Positions 25,003 through 33,136 are shown, numbered from the stretch's first letter. The stretch is 64,000 bases of DNA from Desulfitobacterium dehalogenans ATCC 51507 (GCF_000243155.2 NC_018017.1:1612001-1676000); one strand, 5' to 3'. Notes: generated from the letters alone by a model not told the origin. Numbers and translations are program-made.

Positions 25003-25425
25003 TCATTCAATAATAAAATCTTCCGAACTAAAATTAGTATAGTACCGTCCTGTATTTGCCGTAAATTTTAACACGCAATAGTCTGGGTCGGTAACACCTT
25101 GCGGATAGTACATAGTGTCACCCTCTTGCCATATCATTTCCTTGCTGGCCGCATCTTCCAATACTTCCATCACACCCTTAAGCATGACACCACGAAAAAA
25201 TCTTTTATCACAAAAGTATATACATGCTTTGGGATTCTCACGGTATTGAGCCACACGCTTTGATGAAGTGTTGGTTGTGAAATAGAAAGTTTTGATATCA
25301 TCTCGTTTTCTTGGCGGCAACATGGCCTTTAAGTTTGGAAAGCCTTCGTCATCAACCGAACCTATGAAAGAAACACTTTGTTTATCAATTAAATTGCCGA
25401 TGGTCTGCTTTATATCCTTCATCAT
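25003..25425 (-). CDS. pyridoxamine 5'-phosphate oxidase-like flavoprotein (140 aa)
   Basis: Split-barrel FMN-binding fold (general stress protein 26-like): SVSFIGSVDDEGFPNLKAML, KTFYFTTNTSSKRVAQYREN and KACIYFCDKRFFRGVMLKG follow the PPOX pattern. It ends with a C-terminal strand pair (RYYTNFSSEDF). Likely binds FMN, F420 or heme; the substrate is unknown. Adjacent ATGATG starts; GAGGATG upstream. A second distantly similar protein lies at 56699. Confidence 0.85.
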   Translation of the reverse strand: MMKDIKQTIGNLIDKQSVSFIGSVDDEGFPNLKAMLPPRKRDDIKTFYFTTNTSSKRVAQYRENPKACIYFCDKRFFRGVMLKGVMEVLEDAASKEMIWQEGDTMYYPQGVTDPDYCVLKFTANTGRYYTNFSSEDFIIE

Positions 25426-25637
25426 CCTCTATCAGCCCCTTATCAGTCTATTTGAGGCAATTATAACTCATCATTTCCAAATGGTAAATTACCCGCTTTT
25501 ATTGGTTAGCCGATAAAAGCAATTAACCCTTAAATTATTGTCCCATCATAGGTAAAAAAGCTATAATGATGTTGGAATATATGTAAAGGGTATAGATATG
25601 GGGGTAATGCAAGGATACTGCCTAAGGAGCTGCGATT

Positions 25638-26528
25638 ATGATGGAATTCATTCCTGCCAAAACGATTCTATCCGGGTATGCTGAAAACAACCCTTGGTTT
25701 GGCTGCAATTATACTATGAATATCTACAAAGGCTGCTGTCATGGCTGCATTTACTGTGATAGCCGGAGCGAATGCTACAGAGTGGATCATTTCGATGAGG
25801 TAAGAGCTAAGGATAACGCCCTTGCCTTAATTGAGCGCGAGCTCAACTCAAAACGTAAAAAGGGCGTTGTCGGCACAGGAGCCATGAGTGATCCATACAA
25901 TCCATTTGAAAAAGAATATGAGCTTACAAGAGGTACTTTGGAGCTGATCAACCGGTATGGATTTGGTGCGGCGATTGCTACAAAAAGTGATCTGATTGTC
26001 CGGGATATAGAACTTCTTAAGGAGATAGGCAAGCATTCACCGGTGCTGGTAAAGATAACGGTTACCACTGCCGATGATTTGCTGTGCAGTAAAATCGAAC
26101 CTCATGTAGCCCTTTCATCCCGGCGGCTTGAAGCAATTGAAAAGCTGACTCAAGAAGGGATTTTTGCCGGTATATTATTAATGCCTGTGCTGCCGTTTAT
26201 TGAAGATACAGAGGAGAATATCAGCCGGATTATTGATCTTGCTCATCAAAAAGGGGCAAAATTTATCTATCCTGCTTTCGGAGTAACCTTAAGACAGAAT
26301 CAAAGGGCATGGTACTATAGAAAATTGGATGAATTATTTCCATCCATTAAAGAAAAGTACATAGAGAGCTATGGGAACGCTTATGAATGCCGTTCCCTTA
26401 AGGCCAGGGAATTGTGGAGTTTATTTCGGGATAAATGCGACCAATACGGGATTCTTTACAAAATGCCGGACATCATAGCGGGTTACAAAGGGTCTTGCCG
26501 GATGGAACAACTTTCGTTGTTTGAGTAA
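25638..26528 (+). CDS. radical SAM protein of the SPL (photoproduct lyase-like) family (296 aa)
   Basis: Radical SAM enzyme: Cys33-x3-Cys37-x2-Cys40 (GCCHGCIYCDSRS) binds the 4Fe-4S cluster. The surrounding NPWFGCNYTMNIYKGC, TGAMSDPYNPFEKEYELTRG and TLRQNQRAWYY match the Rv2578c/SplB-related group, which is shorter than true spore photoproduct lyase. A role in nucleic-acid repair or modification is the family expectation, unproven here. AAGGAGCTG precedes the ATG. The C-terminus QLSLFE is typical of the group. It opens a run of nucleic-acid-linked genes. Confidence 0.88.
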   Translation: MMEFIPAKTILSGYAENNPWFGCNYTMNIYKGCCHGCIYCDSRSECYRVDHFDEVRAKDNALALIERELNSKRKKGVVGTGAMSDPYNPFEKEYELTRGTLELINRYGFGAAIATKSDLIVRDIELLKEIGKHSPVLVKITVTTADDLLCSKIEPHVALSSRRLEAIEKLTQEGIFAGILLMPVLPFIEDTEENISRIIDLAHQKGAKFIYPAFGVTLRQNQRAWYYRKLDELFPSIKEKYIESYGNAYECRSLKARELWSLFRDKCDQYGILYKMPDIIAGYKGSCRMEQLSLFE

Positions 26529-26679
26529 GCCCTTCTGAATGGTTTACAATCAAAACCCTCCACTATGACACCAGGCTTTTCCGCAATGATATTGTAGCAG
26601 AATAGGAGGGGGGTGATATAATTTAGATGAATACTTATAAGACGGAAATTCAAAAGCGTATAGCGTTTCGGAGGCAGAA

Positions 26680-27012
26680 ATGGATGAAAGAATAATTGCG
26701 GAAATACTAAAATTTCGTGATGAACGTGGATGGAAACAATATCACAATCCTAAAGATCTCGCCATATCCCTTTCTCTGGAAGTAGCGGAACTATTGGAGA
26801 ACTTTCAATGGTCATCTTCCGAAGAGGCTGTTAGTAAACGGATTCCTAACATTAGAGAAGAACTTGCGGATGTGCTGATTTATTCGGTGCTGTTTGCCGA
26901 GGCGGTTGGCCTGGACTTGAACGATATTATCATGGAAAAGCTCAGTATGAATAACCAAAAATATCCTATTGAAAAAGCCTTTGGCAAAAAAGAAAAGTAT
27001 ACGGAGTTATGA
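26680..27012 (+). CDS. MazG-type nucleotide pyrophosphohydrolase (110 aa)
   Basis: All-alpha NTP pyrophosphatase. The Mg-binding motifs LSLEVAELLENFQW (ExxE) and IREELADVLIYSV (ExxD) are intact and the size fits the dCTPase/RS21-C6-like branch. It hydrolyses (d)NTPs to monophosphate and PPi, cleaning damaged nucleotides or draining the pool. Its stop is 1 bp before the start of the DUF2075 gene, so the two form one tight unit. TTTCGGAGGCAG precedes the ATG. Confidence 0.9.
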   Translation: MDERIIAEILKFRDERGWKQYHNPKDLAISLSLEVAELLENFQWSSSEEAVSKRIPNIREELADVLIYSVLFAEAVGLDLNDIIMEKLSMNNQKYPIEKAFGKKEKYTEL

Positions 27013-27013
27013 C

Positions 27014-28966
27014 ATGCTTGTTTATGCTGAATTAAAAAAAGACTTTATGCAGCACGTTCGGGATAACCGGATCTCCGATATGATCCTTGATTCTATGAAA
27101 CGGAAATTCGGGCGCGGAGTTGGAAGATCTGAACAGCAGTCCTGGCAGGTTTCCCTGCAGTTTATGCGCAACATTCTCGACGACACAGCAATTCCGGATA
27201 ATTCGGGAATTGCAATTGAATATAATATTCCGCAGACCGGAAGAAGAATCGACTTCATTATTTCGGGATATGACGAGAATAGAAGCGGAAATGTCATCAT
27301 TATTGAGCTTAAACAATGGGATGAGGCGAAATTGTCAAGATTGAACGATCACGTTCAAGTCGCGCCATACGGTGATGTCCGACATCCTTCATATCAGGCC
27401 TGGTCCTATAAAACACTTATGGAGGATTACAATACGACCATTCAACAGGAGCAGATTGGCTTATATCCGTGTGCTTATCTTCATAACTATAAAGAAGATG
27501 AAAACGTACCGGTTATCAGAAATTCATTCTACGAAGAGTATTTGCGTGAAGCCCCAGCTTTTCTGAAGAATGACAGTGAAAAATTGCGCAGTTTCATCAA
27601 ACGGTTCATCAAACATGGCGATAAAAAAGAAGTGCTTTATAAAATAGATGCCGGTAAGATTCGCCCGTCCAAAAATCTGGCCAATTGTCTCGCCTCTTTG
27701 ATGGCGGGCAAACGGGAATTCGTTCTTATCGAAGAACAAAAAACCGTTTATGAAACGGCATTGGCTTTAGCTGATACAGTGACCGGAAAGAAGAAGCGTG
27801 TACTCATTGTCAGAGGAGGACCGGGAACAGGGAAATCTGTTGTTGCAATTAATTTAATCGTTGAATTGACGAAGCGGGAAAAGCTGGTTCACTACGTGAC
27901 AAGCAACGCGGCCCCGCGGGCGATATACGAGGCGAGACTATCCGGTGAGATGCGCAAAACCCGTATCTCCAATATGTTCAAGGGGGCAACCGTTTATCAG
28001 GGTTTAGAGGAAAATGCCATGGATGTATTGATCGTTGATGAGGCGCATCGCTTGAGTGCTCGTAACCTCCTCAATACGTATAAAGGAAATCAAGTTAAGG
28101 ACCTGATCAATGCTGCGAAGCTAACCGTATTTTTCCTGGACGAAGCACAAAAAGTACTGATCGAGGATATTGGCAGTGAAGAGGAAATCGTCAAACAGGC
28201 AAAGGCTTTCGGCGCGGAAGTGACGGTAAAGGATTTGCCATCTCAGTTCCGCTGCAATGGATCTGATGGCTATCTTGCATGGCTTGACACTACGCTTGGC
28301 ATTCGTGAAACGGCAAATATGACCCTTGAAGGTATTGATTACGATTTCAGGATAATAGACTCTCCCGCTGAATTACACCGCTTGATTCGCGAAAAAAATG
28401 TGTCGGTGAATTTCGGAAGCGGGTCGAGAATGGTTGCGGGGTATTGTTGGCCATGGGCCAGCAAGAAAAATCCCATAGCTACAGATATCAATATCGGAGA
28501 TTATCAGGTCAGATGGAACAAAAGCAGTGATGGATCTCTGTGGGCTATTGCGGAAGATTCAATTGAGGAGATAGGGTGTATTCATACTTGCCAGGGACTC
28601 GAGTTTGATTACGTCGGTGTAATTATCGGTGAGGATCTGATCGTTAAGGATGGTGTGATCGTAACCCAACCTGAAGCCCGTGACAAAGTGGATGCCAATA
28701 AAACCCTTCGAGGCTATAAAACGATGATAAAGGATAAGGATCCCTCTGTTGTGGAAAAGGCGAAGCTCATGGCGGATGAGGTCATTCGGAATACCTATAA
28801 GGTACTGATGACGCGAGGGCAAAAGGGGTGTTATGTTTACTGCTGTAATAGAGAATTAGCCGAATATCTGAAAAGCAGGATTAGTGGTCCCCGTTATAGC
28901 TGTAATGAAAAGAGCTATTCAATGGCGGCAGAAGAGCCTAACAAGAAGTATAAAGGAAGAGAATAA
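27014..28966 (+). CDS. DUF2075 P-loop NTPase with nuclease-like N-terminus (650 aa)
   Basis: Residues 1-200 hold a PD-(D/E)xK-like core: RRIDFIISGY (Asp near 79) then VIIIELKQW (E97-x-K99). The DUF2075/superfamily-1-helicase-like domain follows: RGGPGTGKSVVAINL (about 268-282), LIVDEAHRL (about 338), VFFLDEAQKV, LPSQFRCNG and the late motif IHTCQGLEFDYVGVIIG (about 520), then KVLMTRGQKG. It therefore looks like a nuclease-helicase. Start 27014 is taken, 1 bp after the MazG-like stop; an in-frame extension inside mazG is less likely. Probably DNA or RNA processing, possibly defence. Confidence 0.85.
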   Translation: MLVYAELKKDFMQHVRDNRISDMILDSMKRKFGRGVGRSEQQSWQVSLQFMRNILDDTAIPDNSGIAIEYNIPQTGRRIDFIISGYDENRSGNVIIIELKQWDEAKLSRLNDHVQVAPYGDVRHPSYQAWSYKTLMEDYNTTIQQEQIGLYPCAYLHNYKEDENVPVIRNSFYEEYLREAPAFLKNDSEKLRSFIKRFIKHGDKKEVLYKIDAGKIRPSKNLANCLASLMAGKREFVLIEEQKTVYETALALADTVTGKKKRVLIVRGGPGTGKSVVAINLIVELTKREKLVHYVTSNAAPRAIYEARLSGEMRKTRISNMFKGATVYQGLEENAMDVLIVDEAHRLSARNLLNTYKGNQVKDLINAAKLTVFFLDEAQKVLIEDIGSEEEIVKQAKAFGAEVTVKDLPSQFRCNGSDGYLAWLDTTLGIRETANMTLEGIDYDFRIIDSPAELHRLIREKNVSVNFGSGSRMVAGYCWPWASKKNPIATDINIGDYQVRWNKSSDGSLWAIAEDSIEEIGCIHTCQGLEFDYVGVIIGEDLIVKDGVIVTQPEARDKVDANKTLRGYKTMIKDKDPSVVEKAKLMADEVIRNTYKVLMTRGQKGCYVYCCNRELAEYLKSRISGPRYSCNEKSYSMAAEEPNKKYKGRE

Positions 28967-28967
28967 T

Positions 28968-29005
28968 AAAAAATGAAGCAGGTGCTAGTACTGCTTCATT
29001 TTTTT
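28968..29005. terminator. bidirectional terminator
   Basis: AAAAAATGAAGCAG and CTGCTTCATTTTTTT form a 14-bp stem. The XRE stop codon (28996-28998) lies in the right arm, so two convergent genes share it. Confidence 0.92.
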
Positions 29006-29304
29006 AGGCCTTTGATTATTTCATGAATGTTGGTTATTTGCTTTTCGTCCAAGGTCTTTAAATCCTCGATGATCTCCCTTATTAAAGCCGGATAGCTTGT
29101 GCTTTCGTCAAAGAATTCCTTGGGGGAGATTTTGAAGTATTCGCAGATATAAAAGAATACTTGCATAGAGGGCATGGATTTTCCGTTTTCAATATGATTG
29201 ATATAGTTTTCATTCTGCCCAATGGATAAGCTCATATCACGGGCAGAAACCTTTTTCATAGTTCTCAGTTTGGCAATTCGCTCAGATAGAAATTTTTCAT
29301 ACAT
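28996..29304 (-). CDS. XRE family transcriptional regulator (102 aa)
   Basis: N-terminal Cro/CI helix-turn-helix: ERIAKLRTMKKVSARDMSLS, then GQNENYINHIENGKSMPSMQ (residues about 8-60), followed by a short SinR-like C-terminal part (FYICEYFKISPKEFFDE). ATG 29304 has GGTGGTGG upstream; the in-frame GTG 12 bp earlier overlaps that site. Its promoter region shares TACAATATTGTA boxes with the divergent gene at 29453, so it should regulate both itself and that gene. Confidence 0.9.
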   Translation of the reverse strand: MYEKFLSERIAKLRTMKKVSARDMSLSIGQNENYINHIENGKSMPSMQVFFYICEYFKISPKEFFDESTSYPALIREIIEDLKTLDEKQITNIHEIIKGLKK

Positions 29305-29321
29305 ATGTACCACCACCTATA

Positions 29322-29426
29322 TACAATATTGTACATTTCATTAAAGATATATTCACAATATCTGAAGTCCTGTTTTAATTGACGTACAATATTAAATATT
29401 GTAATATTGAATGAATTACAATATTA
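29322..29426. promoter_or_regulatory. divergent regulatory region with TACAATATTGTA boxes
   Basis: Box 1 TACAATATTGTA (29322-29333) is a perfect palindrome near the XRE start. Box 2 TACAATATTAAATATTGTA (29385-29403) is a perfect 19-bp palindrome lying exactly between TTGACG (29379-29384) and TAATAT (29402-29407), a 17-bp-spaced rightward promoter. Half sites occur at 29355-29361 and 29416-29425 (TTACAATATT). The XRE protein is the obvious binder. Confidence 0.88.
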
Positions 29427-29452
29427 GAAGGCGTGAAGGGTGGCAAACCGGT

Positions 29453-29692
29453 ATGAATATGAGAAATATATATCGTAAAACTGCAAAAAAACATGGTGTA
29501 ACTGTTGCAGAAGTTAAAAAGGGCATGCAGGCAGCTATTGATCTTGCTTACACAAAAACTGACAAATCCGATCGTGAAAAGATGATGCAAGAGAGTATAC
29601 CTCGTAGGAGTGAAGTACCTACAGCGGGTGAATTTGTTGAATCTGTAGCTCATAAATTGCTAAAGGAGATGGTAAAAGCTGAGAGAGGCTGA
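29453..29692 (+). CDS. small helical protein under XRE-type control (79 aa)
   Basis: MNMRNIYRKTAKKHGVTVAE, then VKKGMQAAIDLAYTKTDKSD and a C-terminal VESVAHKLLKEMVKAERG. The N-terminal KIYRKxAxxHGVSVxEVKxxMQxAID pattern resembles small Clostridial proteins linked in annotation to Spo0A-like or phage genes; function unknown. Start at 29453 because transcription from the promoter at 29379-29407 begins near 29414, after the longer ORF's first codon, and GAAGGGTGG precedes it. Divergent from its presumed repressor. Confidence 0.65.
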   Translation: MNMRNIYRKTAKKHGVTVAEVKKGMQAAIDLAYTKTDKSDREKMMQESIPRRSEVPTAGEFVESVAHKLLKEMVKAERG

Positions 29693-29772
29693 ATTGAACT
29701 TAAAAAAGGTGCTGGAGATGCTGAGGCGGAAAAGGTAGACAGCACGACTTTCGGAAAAATAGCAGCTTAAGA

Positions 29773-29809
29773 AGATCAAGGGGCGGCCAGACGGCCGCCT
29801 CTTGATTTA
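29773..29809. terminator. GC-rich hairpin between convergent genes
   Basis: AGATCAAGGGGCGGCC, AGAC loop, GGCCGCCTCTTGATTT. Likely a shared terminator for 29453 (+) and the DUF2922 gene (-). Confidence 0.75.
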
Positions 29810-29815
29810 GAGCAC

Positions 29816-29875
29816 GACCAATGACCCTGCTGAGCCCCCGTTTAAGCTTGAGGGGGATCGTACATGTCATTGGTC
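29816..29875. repeat. nested inverted repeat over the DUF2922 gene end
   Basis: Outer arms GACCAATGAC and GTCATTGGTC (10 bp, perfect) enclose an inner CCCCC...GGGGG stem around TTTAAGCTTGA. The right outer arm lies inside the DUF2922 coding sequence, so the mRNA end folds into a long hairpin. Confidence 0.65.
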
Positions 29876-30081
29876 ATCGTTCCCACGATCCGAATATCTC
29901 TCTTTCCGGTCAGCTCTCCGCTGGCGGAAAGAAAGATATTCTTTTCAATAACCGTATCCATAGCGGCTTCGATTTCACCTTTGGTCAAGTCCGGCCTGGG
30001 GTCATCCAGGCTGAAGGAAAACGCTTTGTTACCCGTCGTATTAAAGGTCAACCGCAGAACCGTTTTGTTTATGATGGCCAT
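29842..30081 (-). CDS. DUF2922 family protein (79 aa)
   Basis: MAIINKTVLRLTFNTTGNKAF, then DDPRPDLTKGEIEAAMDTVI and a short C-terminal strand (KRDIRIVGTM). This is the usual DUF2922 pattern; the family is paired with DUF1659 across Clostridia and Bacilli, as here 35 bp apart. Function unknown. AAAGGAGGTGC precedes the ATG. Confidence 0.85.
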   Translation of the reverse strand: MAIINKTVLRLTFNTTGNKAFSFSLDDPRPDLTKGEIEAAMDTVIEKNIFLSASGELTGKRDIRIVGTMTNDMYDPPQA

Positions 30082-30116
30082 CGCTGCACCTCCTTTCTGG
30101 TCAATGCTTCCGAGAG

Positions 30117-30341
30117 TTACTCGTCTATCAGATCGAAATTCTTCCTGAGAATCGTCTGAATCACCAGGCGTTCGCTCAGGCCGAATAAAGCTGCCGCCAC
30201 ATCATAAATATCTTGGTCCGTGGCGTTAGCTTTGACATTGTTCAGGCTTTTTTGCCTGATGATCGGAGTGCCGGAGGGGGTTTCGCCCACTTGATATCTT
30301 ATCACTACCGTCGAACTCAATGGATAAGCTACTACACCCAT
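30117..30341 (-). CDS. DUF1659 family protein (74 aa)
   Basis: MGVVAYPLSSTVVIRYQVG, then SLNNVKANATDQDIYDVAAAL and a C-terminal LVIQTILRKNFDLIDE: the DUF1659 signature (beta hairpin, then helix). The start at 30341 has AGAAAGGAGGGTG; longer readings lack it. First gene of the DUF1659-DUF2922 pair. Role unknown. Confidence 0.85.
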   Translation of the reverse strand: MGVVAYPLSSTVVIRYQVGETPSGTPIIRQKSLNNVKANATDQDIYDVAAALFGLSERLVIQTILRKNFDLIDE

Positions 30342-30548
30342 GTGCGTCACCCTCCTTTCTGCAGTATTGACCGGCCGGGAGAACCCGTCCTGTCCGTTTA
30401 TCTTATGGGCTTGTTCATCCGGAGGTGACAGAGGCAAGGACGGCTTTGTTAAGGAAGGGTTATTCTTAAAAATATCATTTGGTTCGTCACACTTAAGACC
30501 TTGACCGCATAGTCTATGAATAGATTAACCAAAAAGGACGCGGTAATC

Positions 30549-30956
30549 ATGATCATGAACTATGTCTTTCCGGCCATCGTCGAGTACAATGCCCTATCGG
30601 GCAGGTATATCGTCATTTTCCCGGATCTGCCGGACCTTATCTGCCAGGGGGAAACACCGGAAGACGCTTTTCACCAGGCGGAGCTTTCTTTGGAGATTTA
30701 TCTATATCGTATGGAAAAGGACAAGAAACAGGTCCCGGAAGCCTCCGATCCTGCAAACTGGCAAAAGCGGGAGGACGCCGTGGTCATTGTGCTGGAAGCT
30801 GATATGTTGGAGGTCCGGCGGGCCCTTGATAAGAAATCGGTTTCCAAATGTATCATGATTCCTAAATGGTTAAAGGATCTGGGGGAAGAAAATGGTGTGG
30901 ATTTCGTCCGAATCCTGAAGGAAGGGTTAATGGATGAGCTGGGAATTCCCGATTAA
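30549..30956 (+). CDS. HicB-like antitoxin-type protein without HicA (135 aa)
   Basis: N-terminal HicB fold: YVFPAIVEYNALSGRYIVIF, PDLPDLICQGETPEDAFHQAELSLEIYL, matching the partly degenerate RNase H-like HicB domain. The C-terminal half carries a second segment (VSKCIMIPKWLKDLGEENGVDF) that resembles a ribbon-helix-helix-like DNA-binding part. No HicA-sized gene with the double-stranded-RNA-binding fold is adjacent. It is followed 15 bp later by a DUF3102 gene. AAAAAGGACG precedes the ATG; in-frame extension to 30516 is unlikely. Confidence 0.75.
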   Translation: MIMNYVFPAIVEYNALSGRYIVIFPDLPDLICQGETPEDAFHQAELSLEIYLYRMEKDKKQVPEASDPANWQKREDAVVIVLEADMLEVRRALDKKSVSKCIMIPKWLKDLGEENGVDFVRILKEGLMDELGIPD

Positions 30957-30971
30957 AGGCAGGGAACCTTG

Positions 30972-31796
30972 ATGGAGGATTTGAGCATAGAACGCACGCC
31001 GCTTTTAATTGCGGCTGAAATAAATACGATTAAACATCAGGTGAGCAAAGTTCTTCTCTTCAGTGCCATCGAGATCGGCTGCCGCCTGGCGGAGGCCAAA
31101 AGTCTGATCCCCTATGGGGAATGGGGCAAGTGGCTGGAAGAATCAGTAAGTTACTCTCAGAGAACAGCAAACAACCTGATCCGCCTGTTTGAGGAGTATG
31201 GATCCAATCAGCCTGCTTTACAAGATTCGCAAGCGCTTGCCAAACTGAACTACACCCAGGGAATCATTCTTCTGGGCGTCCCGGAGGAGGAACGGGCTCA
31301 GTTTATTGCAGAGCTGGATCTGGAAAGCATGTCAACAAGGGAACTGCAAAAGGCGGTTCAAGAGCGGAACCGGGCTGCGGAAGAACGGGACCGGGCCCTG
31401 CAAGAAAAGACAGAACTTCAGCAAGCCCTGGCGGACCAGGACGGCCAGATAACTCGGCTGAGCGACGAACGGGACAACCTAATAACAAAAGTGGAAGAGT
31501 TGAATCAAGCCAAAGCAAAGAGCGAGGCCAGGGCCGAGAAGCTAAGCCTGGATCTGAAAAACCTTAAGCATGATACTTCCGCCCAGGCCATCGACCGGAT
31601 GAGCAACAGGCTTGATCAGGCTTACCACAAGAGCAAGGCCAATAAAGTTGCCTTTTTATACGAGAGCCTGGACCGGAACTTCAGGGAACTTTTGTGGGAG
31701 TTGAAGGAATTTGCCAAGCAGGAGCCGGACACTTATAAAGTCTACAAAGATAAGATCGTAAATTTCTTGGCGGAGGGCTTAAAAGCGAAAATGTAA
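30972..31796 (+). CDS. DUF3102 coiled-coil protein (274 aa)
   Basis: DUF3102 domain at residues 8-85 (IAAEINTIKHQVSKVLLFSA, GCRLAEAKSLIPYGEWGKWL, SQRTANNLIRLFEEYG), a helix-turn-helix-bearing module of phage and plasmid proteins. A long coiled coil rich in Glu, Arg and Gln follows (about 110-200), then a short helical C-terminus. ATG 30972 follows AGGCAGGGA. In phages such proteins accompany replication or host-takeover genes; here it shares a unit with the HicB-like gene. Confidence 0.82.
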   Translation: MEDLSIERTPLLIAAEINTIKHQVSKVLLFSAIEIGCRLAEAKSLIPYGEWGKWLEESVSYSQRTANNLIRLFEEYGSNQPALQDSQALAKLNYTQGIILLGVPEEERAQFIAELDLESMSTRELQKAVQERNRAAEERDRALQEKTELQQALADQDGQITRLSDERDNLITKVEELNQAKAKSEARAEKLSLDLKNLKHDTSAQAIDRMSNRLDQAYHKSKANKVAFLYESLDRNFRELLWELKEFAKQEPDTYKVYKDKIVNFLAEGLKAKM

Positions 31797-31856
31797 AATA
31801 AAATGAAACCCCTTTATCCGAATGGTAAATATACGGATAAAGGGGTATTTTATTTC
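31797..31856. terminator. bidirectional terminator after DUF3102 gene
   Basis: ACCCCTTTATCCG and CGGATAAAGGGGT form the stem, with AAAATAAAAT before and ATTTTATTT after. Confidence 0.9.
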
Positions 31857-32115
31857 AGCTCCACCCTGTACCATTTCCAAGCTGGTGACCTCGATGATCT
31901 CCCCGTGAACTGTACATTGGTCTATAGCATGCATTTCTGTTGTTAGAATATCGATACGGTCGGGCCACGGGCAGGAAACCATGCGGCCCGGAGCCCTTTG
32001 CGGATCAGCCTGCCATTGTTGCAGCAGCTCGGGTGTCACATAATCGCTATAATATTCGGCAATGCTGGCAGCCGCACTATCTGGAGGGGGAGAGGAGCAA
32101 CACAGCTTTTTTTAT
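31857..32115 (-). pseudogene. internal fragment of an unrecognised protein gene
   Basis: An open frame reads [40 protein letters not shown], then HGEIIEVTSLEMVQGG before running into the terminator. It looks protein-like but has no proper start or end: its upstream side collides with the erm 3' end (about 32110) and its downstream side ends at the terminator arm (about 31857). It is probably a piece of a resident gene cut by the erm-carrying segment. No family recognised. Confidence 0.55.
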
Positions 32116-32943
32116 CTTCGGCCATCTGAATTTTGGAACATGCTTCACCATTGTTTCAAATATGAGTCCCCATTGCCGTTCCGATAAAGTCGCAACTGTA
32201 ACCTCATTCTTTATGCGAAGACTAGTTTTTAAATGCTTAATTTGAGGTGGTGTAAATACACCTCTCAATGCTAAATCGATAGATAATTGGGGGTTTTTAA
32301 GCACATAAGCGACTAATCCCCAAAAGATTAAATAATCGCTATAAGGTACAATCGGTTTAGCTTTTCTGTTTATGGTAATCATTGCGGAATCAACCCTTGG
32401 TGGTGGAGAGAAATTCTTACTTGAAATCGCTTTAACATACTGAATATCAAACCACATTTTCCAAGCGATTACATATGGATCTTTCACAAAATTTGACGTG
32501 AATCTTTTGGCTGCACCTTTTTCCATTACGATAACTCCTCTTTGAAAACCGTTTGATGGGTTATTAAGAAGCATTTTCATAATCGGTGTTGTAATGGCAT
32601 ATGGAATATTTGAAACAACTACAAAATGCTCTCGAGGTAGCGAAATTTTTAATATATCCTGCTCGATTATCACTGTATTTTTCATTTCAAGCTGTTTTAA
32701 TTTCTTTATAAACTTTTGATCGTATTCAACAGCGACAACCTTTCTTGCTTGATTACTTAAAACCAATGTCAATCCCCCTTTTCCGGCACCTAAGTCTAAA
32801 ACTATATCATGAGTGCTGATTTTTGCTTGATCTACAATCTCATTAATCAGCTTCTTATTATGAATCAAATGTTGCCCGCTAAAATTGGGGGAATTCCCAG
32901 TGGTAAATTTTCTATTTTGATTCTTTTTCCTTCTTCTTGTCAT
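32077..32943 (-). CDS. erm: Erm 23S rRNA adenine-N6 methyltransferase, Erm(D)-like (288 aa)
   Basis: SAM-dependent methylation of A2058 in 23S rRNA, giving macrolide-lincosamide-streptogramin B resistance. [20 protein letters not shown] (17-36), motif [10 protein letters not shown] (49-57), the adenine-binding [18 protein letters not shown] (112-129) and MEKGAAKRF are as in Erm(D)/Erm(K). The end after FRWPKIKK differs from Erm(D) and is read from the neighbouring gene fragment. AAAGGGTTG precedes the ATG. A roughly 390-nt leader with peptide and terminator hairpin indicates inducible attenuation. Mobile origin is likely because of the broken gene beside it. Confidence 0.92.
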   Translation of the reverse strand: MTRRRKKNQNRKFTTGNSPNFSGQHLIHNKKLINEIVDQAKISTHDIVLDLGAGKGGLTLVLSNQARKVVAVEYDQKFIKKLKQLEMKNTVIIEQDILKISLPREHFVVVSNIPYAITTPIMKMLLNNPSNGFQRGVIVMEKGAAKRFTSNFVKDPYVIAWKMWFDIQYVKAISSKNFSPPPRVDSAMITINRKAKPIVPYSDYLIFWGLVAYVLKNPQLSIDLALRGVFTPPQIKHLKTSLRIKNEVTVATLSERQWGLIFETMVKHVPKFRWPKIKKAVLLLSPSR

Positions 32944-32979
32944 TCAAACAACCCTTTCTTACTTTAAGGCTCTGAACGC

Positions 32980-33012
32980 AAAAAAAGCCACAGACATAGG
33001 CGTCTGTGGCTT
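32980..33012 (-). terminator. attenuator hairpin in the erm leader
   Basis: On the minus strand AAGCCACAGAC and its complement form a perfect 11-bp stem with a 6-nt loop, followed by TTTTTTT, only 37 bp before the erm start. It would stop leader transcription unless an alternative fold forms. Confidence 0.88.
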
Positions 33013-33136
33013 CCAGTAAACAGGATCAATTTTGTGGTAAGACAAAATGAATTGTGGCGTATTAAAAAACTGAATAGCACCAAATAGACTTTCAATAGCT
33101 TAAAAGCTAAAGAAAGTGCTCATAACAATATAAAAG

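Noticed and set aside
26626-26694. 22-codon ORF before the MazG-like gene
   Set aside because: AGGAGGGG lies too far from its ATG and it overlaps the real gene start; probably chance.
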